Shown one piece after another: positions 43,484 to 51,820 of a DNA stretch of 64,000 nucleotides. The position numbers and the translations under genes were made by a program. This stretch comes from JANNUT01 sp046331425 (lineage in GTDB: Bacteria; Acidobacteriota; Polarisedimenticolia; J045), in contig JAXLQU010000011.1 in assembly GCA_046331425.1 (NCBI GenBank), positions 62,001 to 126,000 of the forward strand, given 5' to 3'. The notes under the pieces were generated by a model that made no database searches, was not told where the DNA came from, and saw only the letters and a list, made by a program, of their open reading frames with translations. Numbering within the stretch: the first letter of the stretch is position 1; every line of letters starts with the position of its first letter.

Positions 43484-44356
43484 TCAGCGCGTGTGAGTCG
43501 CGCGCGACTTGTCGGGTGTCAATGTCGAGCCTGTGTCTCCAACCTCGAACGTTCCTGGATAGCGATTGCCCAGCAGACCAAAACAACCGTCGATTGCCGT
43601 GGTCAAGATCGGCACACCATCGACACAGGCTTCGCCGATCACATTCGCGCCCCCTTCACTGCGCGAGCTGAGCACCATCAGATCGCTGGAAGCGATCAAT
43701 CGGCGAGTCCGCGGGTGTGACATCTCGCCAAGCCACTTCCAGCGCGCATTGGAGTCGCTCTCACGGCGAGCGCGGCGGTGCCAACTTTCGCTGAGCGCTG
43801 ATCCAACGTGAGATACGATGATCCTCGAATCGCGGGGCAGTCGTCGTACCGCATACGCGGCGCGCAACGGATCTTTCACCGCCCGTAGATGGCCCACGAC
43901 GATCACGCGGAGCGCGTGCGGACGAGCCCGTGCGCGTGACAGAGTCCGGACTGTGGGCGACACCGACTGATAGATCACGCACAGCTTGCGGCGCCAGCGC
44001 GGTAGCAACTGTTTGGCGGCCAACGGCTGCAACACGATCACGCGATCGGCTTGGTCGAGGGCTCGACAAGCGGTTGGCCTGGATTGGAGGTTGGGATACA
44101 GCTCGGTGCCGGTGAGCGCCACGACAATCGGCATCTGCGATCGCATCCGCCGAGCCCTCGCCACGGCGCGCGCGCAGCGCACGGCATGAAGCGCGATCAT
44201 CAGATCGGCGGGCTGCGACCTGAACTCGGTAGCGATCGTGACGCGATGCCCCAGCGAGCGCAGGATCCTCGCCCAACGCTCGGCCGTCAGTCGGTTGCCA
44301 CGCAGACTACCGCGTGGAGCGGGGCAGACAATCAGGATGCGCATCGGGTTTGCCAT
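43484..44356 (-). CDS. senB: SenB-like glycosyltransferase (selenosugar synthase family), shortened C-terminus
   Basis: 290 residues from ATG at 44356; ATG at 44344 is an alternative. Motifs: MRILIVCPAPRGSLRGNRLT with TAERWARILRSLGHRV, then D-L-M-I-A-L-H-A-V-R, VVALTGTELYPNL, VIVLQPLAAKQL, and the donor-site region SSRSEGGANVIGEAC. G-N-x-x-T-A-x-R-W-x-x-x-L-x-x-L-G-H is characteristic of the family named SenB in selenoneine biosynthesis, which joins selenophosphate to a UDP-sugar. SenA and SenC were not found in the window. The end of the protein (after YPGTFEVGDT) lacks the final helices expected, so it may be inactivated. A degraded second copy lies at 49.5 kb. The symbol is by family resemblance only. 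Confidence 0.65.
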   Translation of the reverse strand: MANPMRILIVCPAPRGSLRGNRLTAERWARILRSLGHRVTIATEFRSQPADLMIALHAVRCARAVARARRMRSQMPIVVALTGTELYPNLQSRPTACRALDQADRVIVLQPLAAKQLLPRWRRKLCVIYQSVSPTVRTLSRARARPHALRVIVVGHLRAVKDPLRAAYAVRRLPRDSRIIVSHVGSALSESWHRRARRESDSNARWKWLGEMSHPRTRRLIASSDLMVLSSRSEGGANVIGEACVDGVPILTTAIDGCFGLLGNRYPGTFEVGDTGSTLTPDKSRATHTR

Positions 44357-44584
44357 TCTGATCCGCCCGGACCGTTTGGCGAAACGGATTCGTGTACACC
44401 GCCCTGACCGATTGAAAGGAGAAAGCGAGGTCTCCATGTGGGCGCTAGCGTTGGAGCTTCGCAGAGGTGCCTACCGGCGGCTACGGTGAGCGCCCCGAAA
44501 CTGTCGACCAGCGCTGTTTCCAGGTGCCGAACGCTGGTGTCTCATCGTCGATGGTACGAGCTGTCCAAGCTTTGAACACGGACC

Positions 44585-45379
44585 TCATCGTGACCGTGCA
44601 GCGCGCCGAGCAAACAACTCTGCACCGAGGAGCACGAAGAACGCGGAGTACAGAAAACTGTCAAGAAACACCGCCAGGTGATGTCCATACTTCGAAGCTA
44701 TTGGCGTTTCCAACGCGGTGAGGAACGGGCCTGACGAGTTCGGTGCGGGGAGCAAAAGTGAGAGGACGGCTCGAGCCCAATCGGCGACTCCGGAATCCGA
44801 TCCAAGCGGTGCGACCGCCACTTCGTCGGGGATCACCAACGCAAGAAGAACGATGCCGGCCACGACAGCACTTCGCGATGACCCGACAAGCAACGCCAGA
44901 GAACTTACCAAGCACATTTGGCTGACTAGCTGAGGTGTGAACAACCAGTAGATGCGCGGCACTTCCACACCCGTCGTCACTACCATGAGCATCCCTGCGG
45001 CGGCGGTTCCAAAGCCTATCAGCATTACAAGCAGCATGATTCCGATCACCTTGCCGAGGAACAGCGCTCGATGTGGCACCGGCCGTACGAGAAACAGGTC
45101 ACGCGTCCCCGCGCGGTCTTCCGCAATCATCGCCGCGACACCGCAAACAAAGGCGCTCGTAACGGCGAGCGCTCCGAGTGACACTTGCGCGCGAATCAGG
45201 CGATACCACAAGTGCTCAGACTGAACTATTGCCGCTAGGCCGCCTCGATCAGCGGATGCAACAGCCCAGCGAATTTCTGGAAACAGCAGCACGAGCGCGC
45301 ATGCGAGATACAGCGCAACCCACTTTCGCCTCATGAACAGCGAGAGTGTGCACTTCGCGATGATCCACGCGTGTCTCAT
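44585..45379 (-). CDS. ABC-2 type transporter permease, second copy
   Basis: 264 residues. Begins with the same MRHAWIIAKxTLSLF sequence as the permease at 45900-46697 and matches it throughout (EDRAGTRDLFLVRPVPHRALFLGK, LLLPAPN, LLGAELFARRxARSR). Six membrane segments are visible. It resembles NosY/ABC-2 permeases that export or move lipid-linked or peptide substrates. The ATG overlaps the previous stop as ATGA. Its cognate ATPase, the preceding gene, has lost its ATP-binding half, so this permease may use the intact ATPase or be a relic of a tandem duplication. Confidence 0.8.
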   Translation of the reverse strand: MRHAWIIAKCTLSLFMRRKWVALYLACALVLLFPEIRWAVASADRGGLAAIVQSEHLWYRLIRAQVSLGALAVTSAFVCGVAAMIAEDRAGTRDLFLVRPVPHRALFLGKVIGIMLLVMLIGFGTAAAGMLMVVTTGVEVPRIYWLFTPQLVSQMCLVSSLALLVGSSRSAVVAGIVLLALVIPDEVAVAPLGSDSGVADWARAVLSLLLPAPNSSGPFLTALETPIASKYGHHLAVFLDSFLYSAFFVLLGAELFARRAARSR

Positions 45380-45903
45380 GCCCTGGCATCCAGCGCACGC
45401 CCGTACCGGTCTTTCGGCCGATGCCTCCCCGGCGCCAGGCCGACGATGCGCCCAGCGAGCTCACAAAGCAATTGTTCGAGCGCGTCACGGCGTTCAACGC
45501 AAAACACCACTCGCACAGCTTTCAGTGAGATCGGGGACAACTCGTATCCCGCAACCCGAAGGGACTCGACCTGTTCGTGGCGGCGGACCGCAACGGTCAA
45601 CTTCCTGATCTCGCCGGACGTCGTCATCAAAGCGTTGATCCGGCCCTCGAGCAGCACGGTCCCGGCGCCAACCATCACCAAACGCTCACAGGCTCGGTCG
45701 ATATCCCGAGTCACAAGCGGGCTGAGCAGCACGGTAGCGCCGCGCCGATGCTTCTCGGCAATCGACTCAACGATGAACTCTCGCTCCACCGGTTCGACAG
45801 GTGCGTGGGTTGGTCCTTCGAGAACCGCTGTAGTGGTCTCCATGGAGAACTCACTCGACGCTGCCCGCAGGTCTCGCTCCTGCGCCAGCGCAAGCCGCCT
45901 CAT
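45376..45903 (-). CDS. ABC transporter ATPase remnant lacking the ATP-binding motifs
   Basis: 175 residues, coupled at both ends by ATGA overlaps. The C-terminal 130 residues match the intact ATPase at 46694 (HRRGATVLLSPLVTRDIDRACERLVMVG, TVLLEG, IVGLAPGR, final RALDA.A). The N-terminal half is missing: no Walker A and no LSGG-type signature; the place of Walker B LLVLDEP reads AVLEGPT, and the H-loop SSH has become SPL. It cannot hydrolyse ATP as it stands. Still, the frame is open and the coupling kept, so it may have a structural role, or it is a recent pseudogene. Confidence 0.75.
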   Translation of the reverse strand: MRRLALAQERDLRAASSEFSMETTTAVLEGPTHAPVEPVEREFIVESIAEKHRRGATVLLSPLVTRDIDRACERLVMVGAGTVLLEGRINALMTTSGEIRKLTVAVRRHEQVESLRVAGYELSPISLKAVRVVFCVERRDALEQLLCELAGRIVGLAPGRHRPKDRYGRALDARA

Positions 45904-46697
45904 CGCGACCGCGCAACTCGCCGGGCAAACAGCTCGGCACCGAGAAGCACTAGCAAGGCGGAGTACAGAAAGTTGTCGAAGAAGACTGCTAGATGGTGCC
46001 CCGGCGGCATTGGGACTGGACTTGCCGTGAGCCCGACAAGGAACGGCTCCGGTGGATTCGGTGCGGGGAGCAACAGAGAGATCACCACTCGCGCCCAGTA
46101 TGTTGACCCTGTGTCCAACGCAGACGGTGCAACAGCGTGTGCCTCCGTGATGCCCAGCAGAATGAGAAGAGCACCGGCCACGAGGATGTTCCGCGAAGCT
46201 CCGCCGAGCAACGCAAGGCCGTTGACCAAGTACGCTTGGCTCACTCGATGCAGGATCGTCAGCCAGAAGAGCGATCCAACGTCCGCACCTGTGGCCATCG
46301 CGAGAAGCAATCCGGCAATGGACGTACCGATACTGATCAGCGTCACGAGCAGCAGCGTCCCCATCGCCTTGCCAAGAAAGAGCGCGCTACGCGCCGCCGG
46401 TCGTACAAGAAAGAGATCGAGCGTACTGGCGCGATCTTCCTGGTAGACCGCCACAAAACCGCAAACTAGTGCGCTCATCACCGAGAGCGCCTCCATAGTC
46501 TCCTGCGCGCCGATGAGGTGCCACTCAAACTCTTCGGAACGAAACAGCGCAGACAGTCCACCTGAAGCAGAGGTCTCAATGGCCCACCGAACCGCAGGGA
46601 ACAGGTCAATGAATCCTGCAAGGAGAAACAGTGCGATCCACCCGCGCCTGATGAATAGCGAGAGTGTGTACTTCGCTATGATCCATGCGTGCCTCAC
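45900..46697 (-). CDS. ABC-2 type transporter permease, first copy
   Basis: 265 residues starting MRHAWIIAKYTLSLF with an amphipathic N-terminal helix followed by six membrane segments; the conserved cytoplasmic stretch EDRASTLDLFLVRPAARSALFLGK lies between helices 2 and 3, as in NosY-like permeases. Coupled by ATGA to the ATPase upstream and to the ATPase remnant downstream. Probably forms the working transporter with the ATPase at 46694-47626. The substrate is unknown. Confidence 0.85.
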   Translation of the reverse strand: MRHAWIIAKYTLSLFIRRGWIALFLLAGFIDLFPAVRWAIETSASGGLSALFRSEEFEWHLIGAQETMEALSVMSALVCGFVAVYQEDRASTLDLFLVRPAARSALFLGKAMGTLLLVTLISIGTSIAGLLLAMATGADVGSLFWLTILHRVSQAYLVNGLALLGGASRNILVAGALLILLGITEAHAVAPSALDTGSTYWARVVISLLLPAPNPPEPFLVGLTASPVPMPPGHHLAVFFDNFLYSALLVLLGAELFARRVARSR

Positions 46698-47626
46698 GCA
46701 CTGGCATCCAGCGCGCGCCTGTACACGTCCTCCAACCGGCGCCTACCTGGCGCCAAGCCGACGATGCGCACATCGAGATCGCGAAGCAGTCGCTCGAGTG
46801 TGTCACGGCGCCCAGCGTTACACACCACTCTGGCAAGTGTCGGCGAGAAGTGGGCCAACTCGTATCCAGCGGCTCCAATAGACACAGCCTGTTCTTGACG
46901 GGCTATCGTCACGGTCAGCTCCCAGGTCTCATCTGTCATCGCAACCAGGTCAGTGATCTGGCCCTCGAGCAGCACACTCCCGGAGCCAATCATCACCAAG
47001 CGTTCACAGGCTCGCTCGACATCGGGAATGACATGCGAACTCATGATCGTGGTGGCGCCGCGCCTACGCTCCTCGACAAGCGAGTCGAAGATGAGTTCCC
47101 GCCCGGCCGGATCGACGCCGCTCAGTGGCTCGTCTAGTACGAGGAGGTCGGGCTTGGCAAGTACCGCCTGGATTAAGCCGATACGACGTTTCATTCCGTT
47201 GGAGTAGCTTCCGAACGGGCGATCGAGCGCGTGCGAGAGCTCGAGTCTTTCAGACCATTGAGTGATGCTTAGACTGAGACTCTCCTTGTCGATCTCTGAA
47301 CAGCGACCCAGCAAGAGGAGCAACGCTCTCCCCGTCATATGGCTATGAAAGGAAAACAACTCAGGAAGATATCCGATTCTAGGTTTCGAGGCGCACGCAG
47401 TCGGTGGCGCCCCGAACAATTGGATCTCCCCTCGATCCGGTCGGAGGAGCCCCAGCAAGATCTTCAGGAGCGTCGTTTTTCCGGCGCCGTTAGGCCCAAC
47501 GACACCGAGCGCACACCCACGTGGGACGACGAGGTCCACGCCCGCTAGGGCACGCACTTCCCGCTTGTGCAGAAAGCGGAACGTCTTGCTGACGTTGAGA
47601 GCAGTGATCGCATTGTCGCTCATCAA
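46694..47626 (-). CDS. ABC transporter ATP-binding protein
   Basis: 310 residues with all motifs: Walker A GPNGAGKTT, Q-loop region (IGYLPEL), signature YSNGMKRR (a form usual in CcmA/NatA-type exporters), Walker B LLVLDEP, D-loop SGVD and H-loop SSH. It energises the adjacent ABC-2 permease at the inner membrane. The C-terminal approximately 90 residues are an accessory domain seen in exporters. ATG overlaps the upstream tlpA-like stop (ATGA). Second gene of a five-gene unit. Confidence 0.9.
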   Translation of the reverse strand: MMSDNAITALNVSKTFRFLHKREVRALAGVDLVVPRGCALGVVGPNGAGKTTLLKILLGLLRPDRGEIQLFGAPPTACASKPRIGYLPELFSFHSHMTGRALLLLLGRCSEIDKESLSLSITQWSERLELSHALDRPFGSYSNGMKRRIGLIQAVLAKPDLLVLDEPLSGVDPAGRELIFDSLVEERRRGATTIMSSHVIPDVERACERLVMIGSGSVLLEGQITDLVAMTDETWELTVTIARQEQAVSIGAAGYELAHFSPTLARVVCNAGRRDTLERLLRDLDVRIVGLAPGRRRLEDVYRRALDASA

Positions 47627-48132
47627 TGGTCTACTCTGGTGGCATTGATTAGCGATTCCAGGAAGTTGGGGTCGAGACCAACTCGCGACATCAGAACAGT
47701 ACCCCTGCTGATCGCAACACTGCTCGGCAGCGCCGAGACACCGAACCGTTTCCCGACACCCCCACCCGGATCGAGCAAGACAGTGAAGGGCAGCTCTGTA
47801 GCCGCCACATATCGCCGAACGACTTCAGGCTTCTCGTCTGTGATCGCCACGACCTCGATGTCCTGGCGAGTCAACTCCTCATGGGACTTCTTGAAAGCTT
47901 GAAGCTCGCGACGGCAAGGGGGACACCAAGTGGCCCAGAACAACAAGACGACGCCTCGACGGTTCTTGTAGGCTCCGGCAATGTCGTAGGGTGCGCCGTC
48001 CAGCGCGCGCAACTCGAAGACCGGCGATGAAGCGCCCTTCTCGAGTAAGCGGGCCGTGTCTTTGTGCTCAATGAAGACGAGTTTCAATCCGATGGTGGCA
48101 AGCAGGAGTGTCAACATCGCGATCCAGCGCAT
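47623..48132 (-). CDS. TlpA/ResA-like thiol-disulfide oxidoreductase
   Basis: 169 residues with an N-terminal membrane anchor (about 3-20) and a thioredoxin fold: FELRALDGAPYDIAG, VVLLFWATWCPPCRRELQ with the redox pair C-P-P-C, VVAITDEKPEVVRRYV, and the cis-Pro region SALPSSVAI. Such proteins act in the periplasm, for instance reducing apocytochromes or extracytoplasmic cysteines. It is the first gene of the unit with the ABC transporter genes, so the exported substrate may contain cysteines; the Cys-rich exoprotein 190 bases upstream is a candidate. Confidence 0.85.
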   Translation of the reverse strand: MRWIAMLTLLLATIGLKLVFIEHKDTARLLEKGASSPVFELRALDGAPYDIAGAYKNRRGVVLLFWATWCPPCRRELQAFKKSHEELTRQDIEVVAITDEKPEVVRRYVAATELPFTVLLDPGGGVGKRFGVSALPSSVAISRGTVLMSRVGLDPNFLESLINATRVDH

Positions 48133-48317
48133 TTGTCTTCCTCGTCCGACCTTGCCGTCGCGAGTGCCTACACCAGGCTAGGCGGCTCATCGGCACTCTA
48201 CCAGATGCTGCGGCCCATCCAATCTTGGCTTGCACAGAGCGAGTTCTGATCGAAAGACAGGGCCACGAAACGGAGCTCGCCGCAGACACATTCATGCCGG
48301 TGCCGCCCACCTGCTAG

Positions 48318-49154
48318 TTACATGGAGTGGTAAAGGATCAATCGGTAAAGGAATGGCTCGTACATCGTGCACGCAGCCCCGCAAGGCGCCAACTCGGCTG
48401 CGACATTTCCCATGCAGGCCTGGTAATCTTGTGACTCACCGAACAACGCCCACCAGACCCGTTTGAAGAAGCCTTTCGGTCCGTACTTCCGCGCACAGTC
48501 TCGCCGCCCGGCCTCTGCTGCCGAGCTACAACACGCCTGGCAGTCTTCTATTGTGCACGATGACATTGAACAACCTAGCGAGTTACCCAGGAGCGACCTG
48601 AGCGCCTCGCTACAGTCAGCGATCAACTGGGGCGTCCTGAGGTACTCTGCGATCACGTCAACCAATGTGAGGCATAGATCCCTCTCCTGCGATGTCCCTA
48701 CGTTCGCTAACAGAATCGCCAAGTAGTAGTCATGCGCTTCCTTCATCGCCTGCAAGACGTGAGAGTCGTCCAGCGCCTGGCAGTTCATGACTGTGGAGCT
48801 CACGAGCGTCCGTGAGAGGGCCGGAAGTGTCAAGTTGTACGTCATCGTCCCGAGTGAGCCAAACGTCAGCGTCATAAGTGCGTTCGGCCCTGGGCTTGTG
48901 GTCGACAACTCAAAGATGTCGGTCTGCCCCATGAAGTGAGCACGGACGGCGACATAGTTCGGAGCGACCTGACCGCACATCAACAGCTCACCATAGGAAG
49001 TCGGGCGCCGGGTGTTGAACTCTCCGGTACTCGGGTTCCATGTGGCGCCCTGAACGGGGAGAGGCGTGCATGGCGTAGCGGCGATTGAGGCAGAAACGCC
49101 TAGAAGCACTCCAACAACTGCTGCGGTAGCGATCTGCTCGAGTCGACGTGTCAT
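48318..49154 (-). CDS. Cys-rich secreted protein of unknown function
   Basis: 278 residues from ATG at 49154; GGAGG lies five bases upstream (an upstream TTG is disfavoured). Signal peptide about 1-25 (SIAATP). The first part is a beta domain of about 110 residues; the second is helical and rich in cysteines: C-S-M-S-S-C-T-I-E-D-C-Q-A-C-C, then RRDCARKYG, ACMGN and PCGAACTMYEP. At least 14 cysteines in total. No family recognised. Same strand as, and 190 bases before, the TlpA/ABC operon; it may be its substrate or client, which is inference. Confidence 0.7.
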   Translation of the reverse strand: MTRRLEQIATAAVVGVLLGVSASIAATPCTPLPVQGATWNPSTGEFNTRRPTSYGELLMCGQVAPNYVAVRAHFMGQTDIFELSTTSPGPNALMTLTFGSLGTMTYNLTLPALSRTLVSSTVMNCQALDDSHVLQAMKEAHDYYLAILLANVGTSQERDLCLTLVDVIAEYLRTPQLIADCSEALRSLLGNSLGCSMSSCTIEDCQACCSSAAEAGRRDCARKYGPKGFFKRVWWALFGESQDYQACMGNVAAELAPCGAACTMYEPFLYRLILYHSM

Positions 49155-49479
49155 CGTATCCTCCAATCTCGCGGTTGCTTACGCGCACCAACCAGGCGCG
49201 CCGCCGCATGAGGCCGGGTGTGACGAAGTGCTGCCCCTACGTGGAGTCGAATGCCCCCAAGGCGGTGATCGAGATGACTCTTCGGTTGCTCTGAAGCCAA
49301 CCGTTACGCGGGCTCCACTAGCAACCGTCCATTGATGAAGCTCAGAAGTCATACAGGCTCCTCGGCCTGCGAGTCGCGTGAAGTATTAGACGCGTGTCCG
49401 GGGGGGGGGCACTTGACGCTCGTCAAAACGGGTTCATCGCAACTCTCGTGCAGCAGTTAGTCGAGTTGCGCACTCGCGA
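49155..49479. other. Intergenic region with a G10 run
   Basis: No supported gene. A run of ten G residues lies at about 49400-49409; such runs are prone to slippage and to sequencing error. Confidence 0.4.
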
Positions 49480-49680
49480 TGCTGAAAGACGATCGTGTGA
49501 CTGGCCCGGTAGAGCGCCCCACGAGCGCCTGGATTGCGGATTCGGATACAGCTCGGTGTCTGTGAGGTCGACAACAATCGGCGCTTCGGGGCGCATCGCC
49601 GAGCCTGCACCACATCGCTTTACGCCCGACGTAAAGCGCGACTATCGTAACGGTGTTGTGATTTCCGTGGTCCGAGTCAC
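49480..49680 (-). pseudogene. Degraded fragment of a SenB-like glycosyltransferase
   Basis: Minus-strand frames read TIVALYVGRKA and then, one frame off, APIVVDLTDTELYPNPQS, matching LMIALHAVRCA and MPIVVALTGTELYPNLQS of the gene at 43484-44356. The DNA also aligns, for example around cctggattg..ggatacagctcggtg. Only about 60 codons are recognisable and the frame is broken. Both copies are on the minus strand, so they bracket the ABC/TlpA segment as direct repeats. Confidence 0.6.
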
Positions 49681-50150
49681 GCCCGCCTCGTGACCCCGAC
49701 CACGTGGATCGCAAACGAGGTTACGCGCAAGTATTTGGCCAACCAAATCTCCGCGACGAAGCGATCGTCGTCCAATCTCTCGCCAAAGGAGATCATACCG
49801 ATCGCGGAAGCAAAGTTGTCACCGTCAATCCGAACCTTTCTGGAAAGACCGCATTGCAGCAGTCCTAACGCCAAGCAGATCCTGACGCTCGACTCCTCCG
49901 CGACGACCGGGATCTATCGAATCGATCGATCGTCATGAGGAATTCTCGACAGGTCACAGCGACAAGGGAAGAACACCTCTCCGTGACCGGCTACCCAGGA
50001 AAGTGCACTGCACGGGTTGCTGCGCCATCGATAGAGTGTGTGCCTGCGACACCGATCGGTTGCACGGATCTCCAGCAGCACGGACCTGGGAGCAGGGTAG
50101 AAGTTGCGATCGGCCATCCGACCTCCTCGTCACGCCCGATCAAGATGCCG
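49681..50150. other. Intergenic region after the beta-barrel gene
   Basis: About 470 bases. Short frames exist on both strands but none is supported. No terminator with a T-tract was seen. Confidence 0.4.
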
Positions 50151-51383
50151 CTAGAACCGCCAGCTCACACCCAACTCGATCTGATCGTTGGAATCATCGT
50201 CACCGTCGGTGCGCTGCCCAGAGAACAGCAACAACCAGCGACGCCCGAGCGTCACGTCGACATCGATGCCGAGCCAGTTGATGGTGCGATCGGGAGCGAC
50301 GGTCAAGAGCGATGTTTCATTCTGCGTGCCGCCGGTCAGCTCGAAGTGCACGCGTTCTCCAAGGTCGAGGCCCGCGCTCACCGAGTGCAGCCAGCCTTCG
50401 GTTCGCTCATTGGTGTAGCGCGTGCTGCGTGAGCGTGCATCGATGTTGTACTTGGTCAGGTTATCGGCGCCGAATGTCACCGTATAGCGGTTCGAATTGG
50501 TGCTGATGCCATCGGAGGTGTCGCTGCGGAGCTCACCGCCAACGCGGAAGTGCTTGGCGAAACGCCAGCGAGCACCAAGCCAGACACCGCGACGCTGGCG
50601 CTCGTCGAACACGGTTTCGGGCGTGACGAAGTCGGTGTACAGCCGCACATTGCGGCGATCGTCGTAACCGCCATTCAGCTCGAACGTGTCGGTGAACTGA
50701 TAGCGCGCCATCAGGAACGAGCTGGTAGGGGCAAACGCGCTTTCTCCCGCATCGGCCTTCCAGCCGCGATTGATGTCGACCTCCTGTGTCAGGTACGTCA
50801 TCAGCTTCTTACTGCGGATCATCCCCTGTATGTACACGAACTCGCGATTGATCTCCCCTTTCTGATAACTGCCGATCAGCCCGGTCGTGAGTTCCCAATC
50901 GAGCTTGGCGTCCTTCTTCTGGCGCAGTTCGTAGTAGGCGCCGTACTCGCGGACTTCGGTGGAGTATCCCTGATCGATCCGATCCGGCTGCGAGCCGGCG
51001 ATAGCGCCGACACGCCAGCGCGGTGTGCTGTACTCGGCCGACGCGCCGTCGTAGATCGAGATTGCACTCAAGGAGGGCGTGATCTGGCGGCCCACCGTGA
51101 CACGCCAATCGGAGTCCTTCGGATGCCATCCCGCCGAAAGCCGATAGATGCGCGTGAGCGAGTCGTTGCGATCCGGTCCGTCCGGCACTGTGCGATAGGT
51201 GCGACGCGAGCGAACATCGGCCGAGAGCTCGAGCGGTGTGCCGGCCAGTCCACGTGCGTCGAAGCGAAGATCGAGCCCTGGTTGCGACACGTCGCTGCCA
51301 AATCCGGTCCGATCGCGCACCGCCAAGTAGCGCACCCCCACACGACCGCTGATTCCCATTTGGCGCATTCGTTTGTCGAGCAT
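50151..51383 (-). CDS. Outer-membrane beta-barrel, main part of a frameshifted gene
   Basis: 410 codons from an ATG at 51383, but it has no signal peptide of its own. Nearly the whole length alternates polar and hydrophobic residues with aromatic ends of strands (VGVRYLAVRD, WRVTVGRQI, FLMARYQF, GVWLGARWRF, WLLLFSGQRT) and ends in Phe (GVSWRF), the classical C-terminal signal of outer-membrane barrels. About 18-20 strands. It directly follows the two multihaem cytochrome genes. I take it as the C-terminal part of the protein that starts at 51820; a one-base shift in the Pro/Lys linker near 51380-51430 separates them. Role proposed: pore that lets the haem proteins pass electrons across the outer membrane. 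Confidence 0.7.
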   Translation of the reverse strand: MLDKRMRQMGISGRVGVRYLAVRDRTGFGSDVSQPGLDLRFDARGLAGTPLELSADVRSRRTYRTVPDGPDRNDSLTRIYRLSAGWHPKDSDWRVTVGRQITPSLSAISIYDGASAEYSTPRWRVGAIAGSQPDRIDQGYSTEVREYGAYYELRQKKDAKLDWELTTGLIGSYQKGEINREFVYIQGMIRSKKLMTYLTQEVDINRGWKADAGESAFAPTSSFLMARYQFTDTFELNGGYDDRRNVRLYTDFVTPETVFDERQRRGVWLGARWRFAKHFRVGGELRSDTSDGISTNSNRYTVTFGADNLTKYNIDARSRSTRYTNERTEGWLHSVSAGLDLGERVHFELTGGTQNETSLLTVAPDRTINWLGIDVDVTLGRRWLLLFSGQRTDGDDDSNDQIELGVSWRF

Positions 51384-51820
51384 CTTTTGGGTTTCTCCGG
51401 CTTCGGTTCTTGCTTCGGCGTTTCAGCAACGGCCGGCTGCTCGGGGCCGGGTGTCGACAACTGCCCTGGTCCCGCGCGACCCGTCATGTCGACCGCACCG
51501 TGAGCGATGAAGCGCACCGTGTCGCCCACCTTCAGCTCGACATTCGGTGTCTCGACCTTACAGGCCGACTTGTGCGACGAGACGTCCGTCACAGCCAGCA
51601 CGGCAACGATGACATCGCCGCGCACAACCTCGATCTTGTCACCAACACGAACGCCCTCATCCTGACCGGCATCGATGTAGGCAGAGTCACCAGCCAGGTA
51701 GGTGATGCTGGCTTTCAAGCCGATCAGCCGATCGCCTTTCTCCTGTGCGATCGCCGCGCCACAAACCAAGGCCAGCGCGCAGCAGGCAAGCGTTACCCAG
51801 ATCGCGCGCGAGCGGAACAT
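51068..51820 (-). CDS. Signal peptide plus SH3-like domain, N-terminal part of the barrel protein
   Basis: ATG at 51820 with GGGAGGG seven bases upstream, sharing one base with the 28-haem gene's stop (TGATG). Signal peptide about 1-26 (AIAQE). Residues about 28-105 form an SH3-like barrel with repeated A-G-Q-D-E-G-V-R-V-G-D-K-I-E-V-V and K-V-G-D-T-V-R-F-I motifs. A linker of Pro, Glu and Lys follows to about residue 145. Beyond this, the frame (to 51068) is noise rich in Arg and Trp, while the adjacent frame carries the barrel. One base missing or extra restores a single protein of about 555 residues. Either a sequencing/assembly error or a true recent mutation. Confidence 0.65.
   Translation of the reverse strand: MFRSRAIWVTLACCALALVCGAAIAQEKGDRLIGLKASITYLAGDSAYIDAGQDEGVRVGDKIEVVRGDVIVAVLAVTDVSSHKSACKVETPNVELKVGDTVRFIAHGAVDMTGRAGPGQLSTPGPEQPAVAETPKQEPKPEKPKRCSTNECAKWESAVVWGCATWRCAIGPDLAATCRNQGSIFASTHVDWPAHRSSSRPMFARVAPIAQCRTDRIATTRSRASIGFRRDGIRRTPIGVSRWAARSRPP

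Noticed and set aside
49677..49938. Short frames on both strands after the SenB fragment
   Set aside because: 65 and 82 codons, antisense to each other, no ribosome site or recognisable family; possibly remains of a gene but unsupported.
51340..51430. Programmed -1 frameshift in the barrel gene
   Set aside because: The AAAAG run is not in the phase of a slippery X-XXY-YYZ heptamer and no downstream stem was apparent; an indel is simpler.
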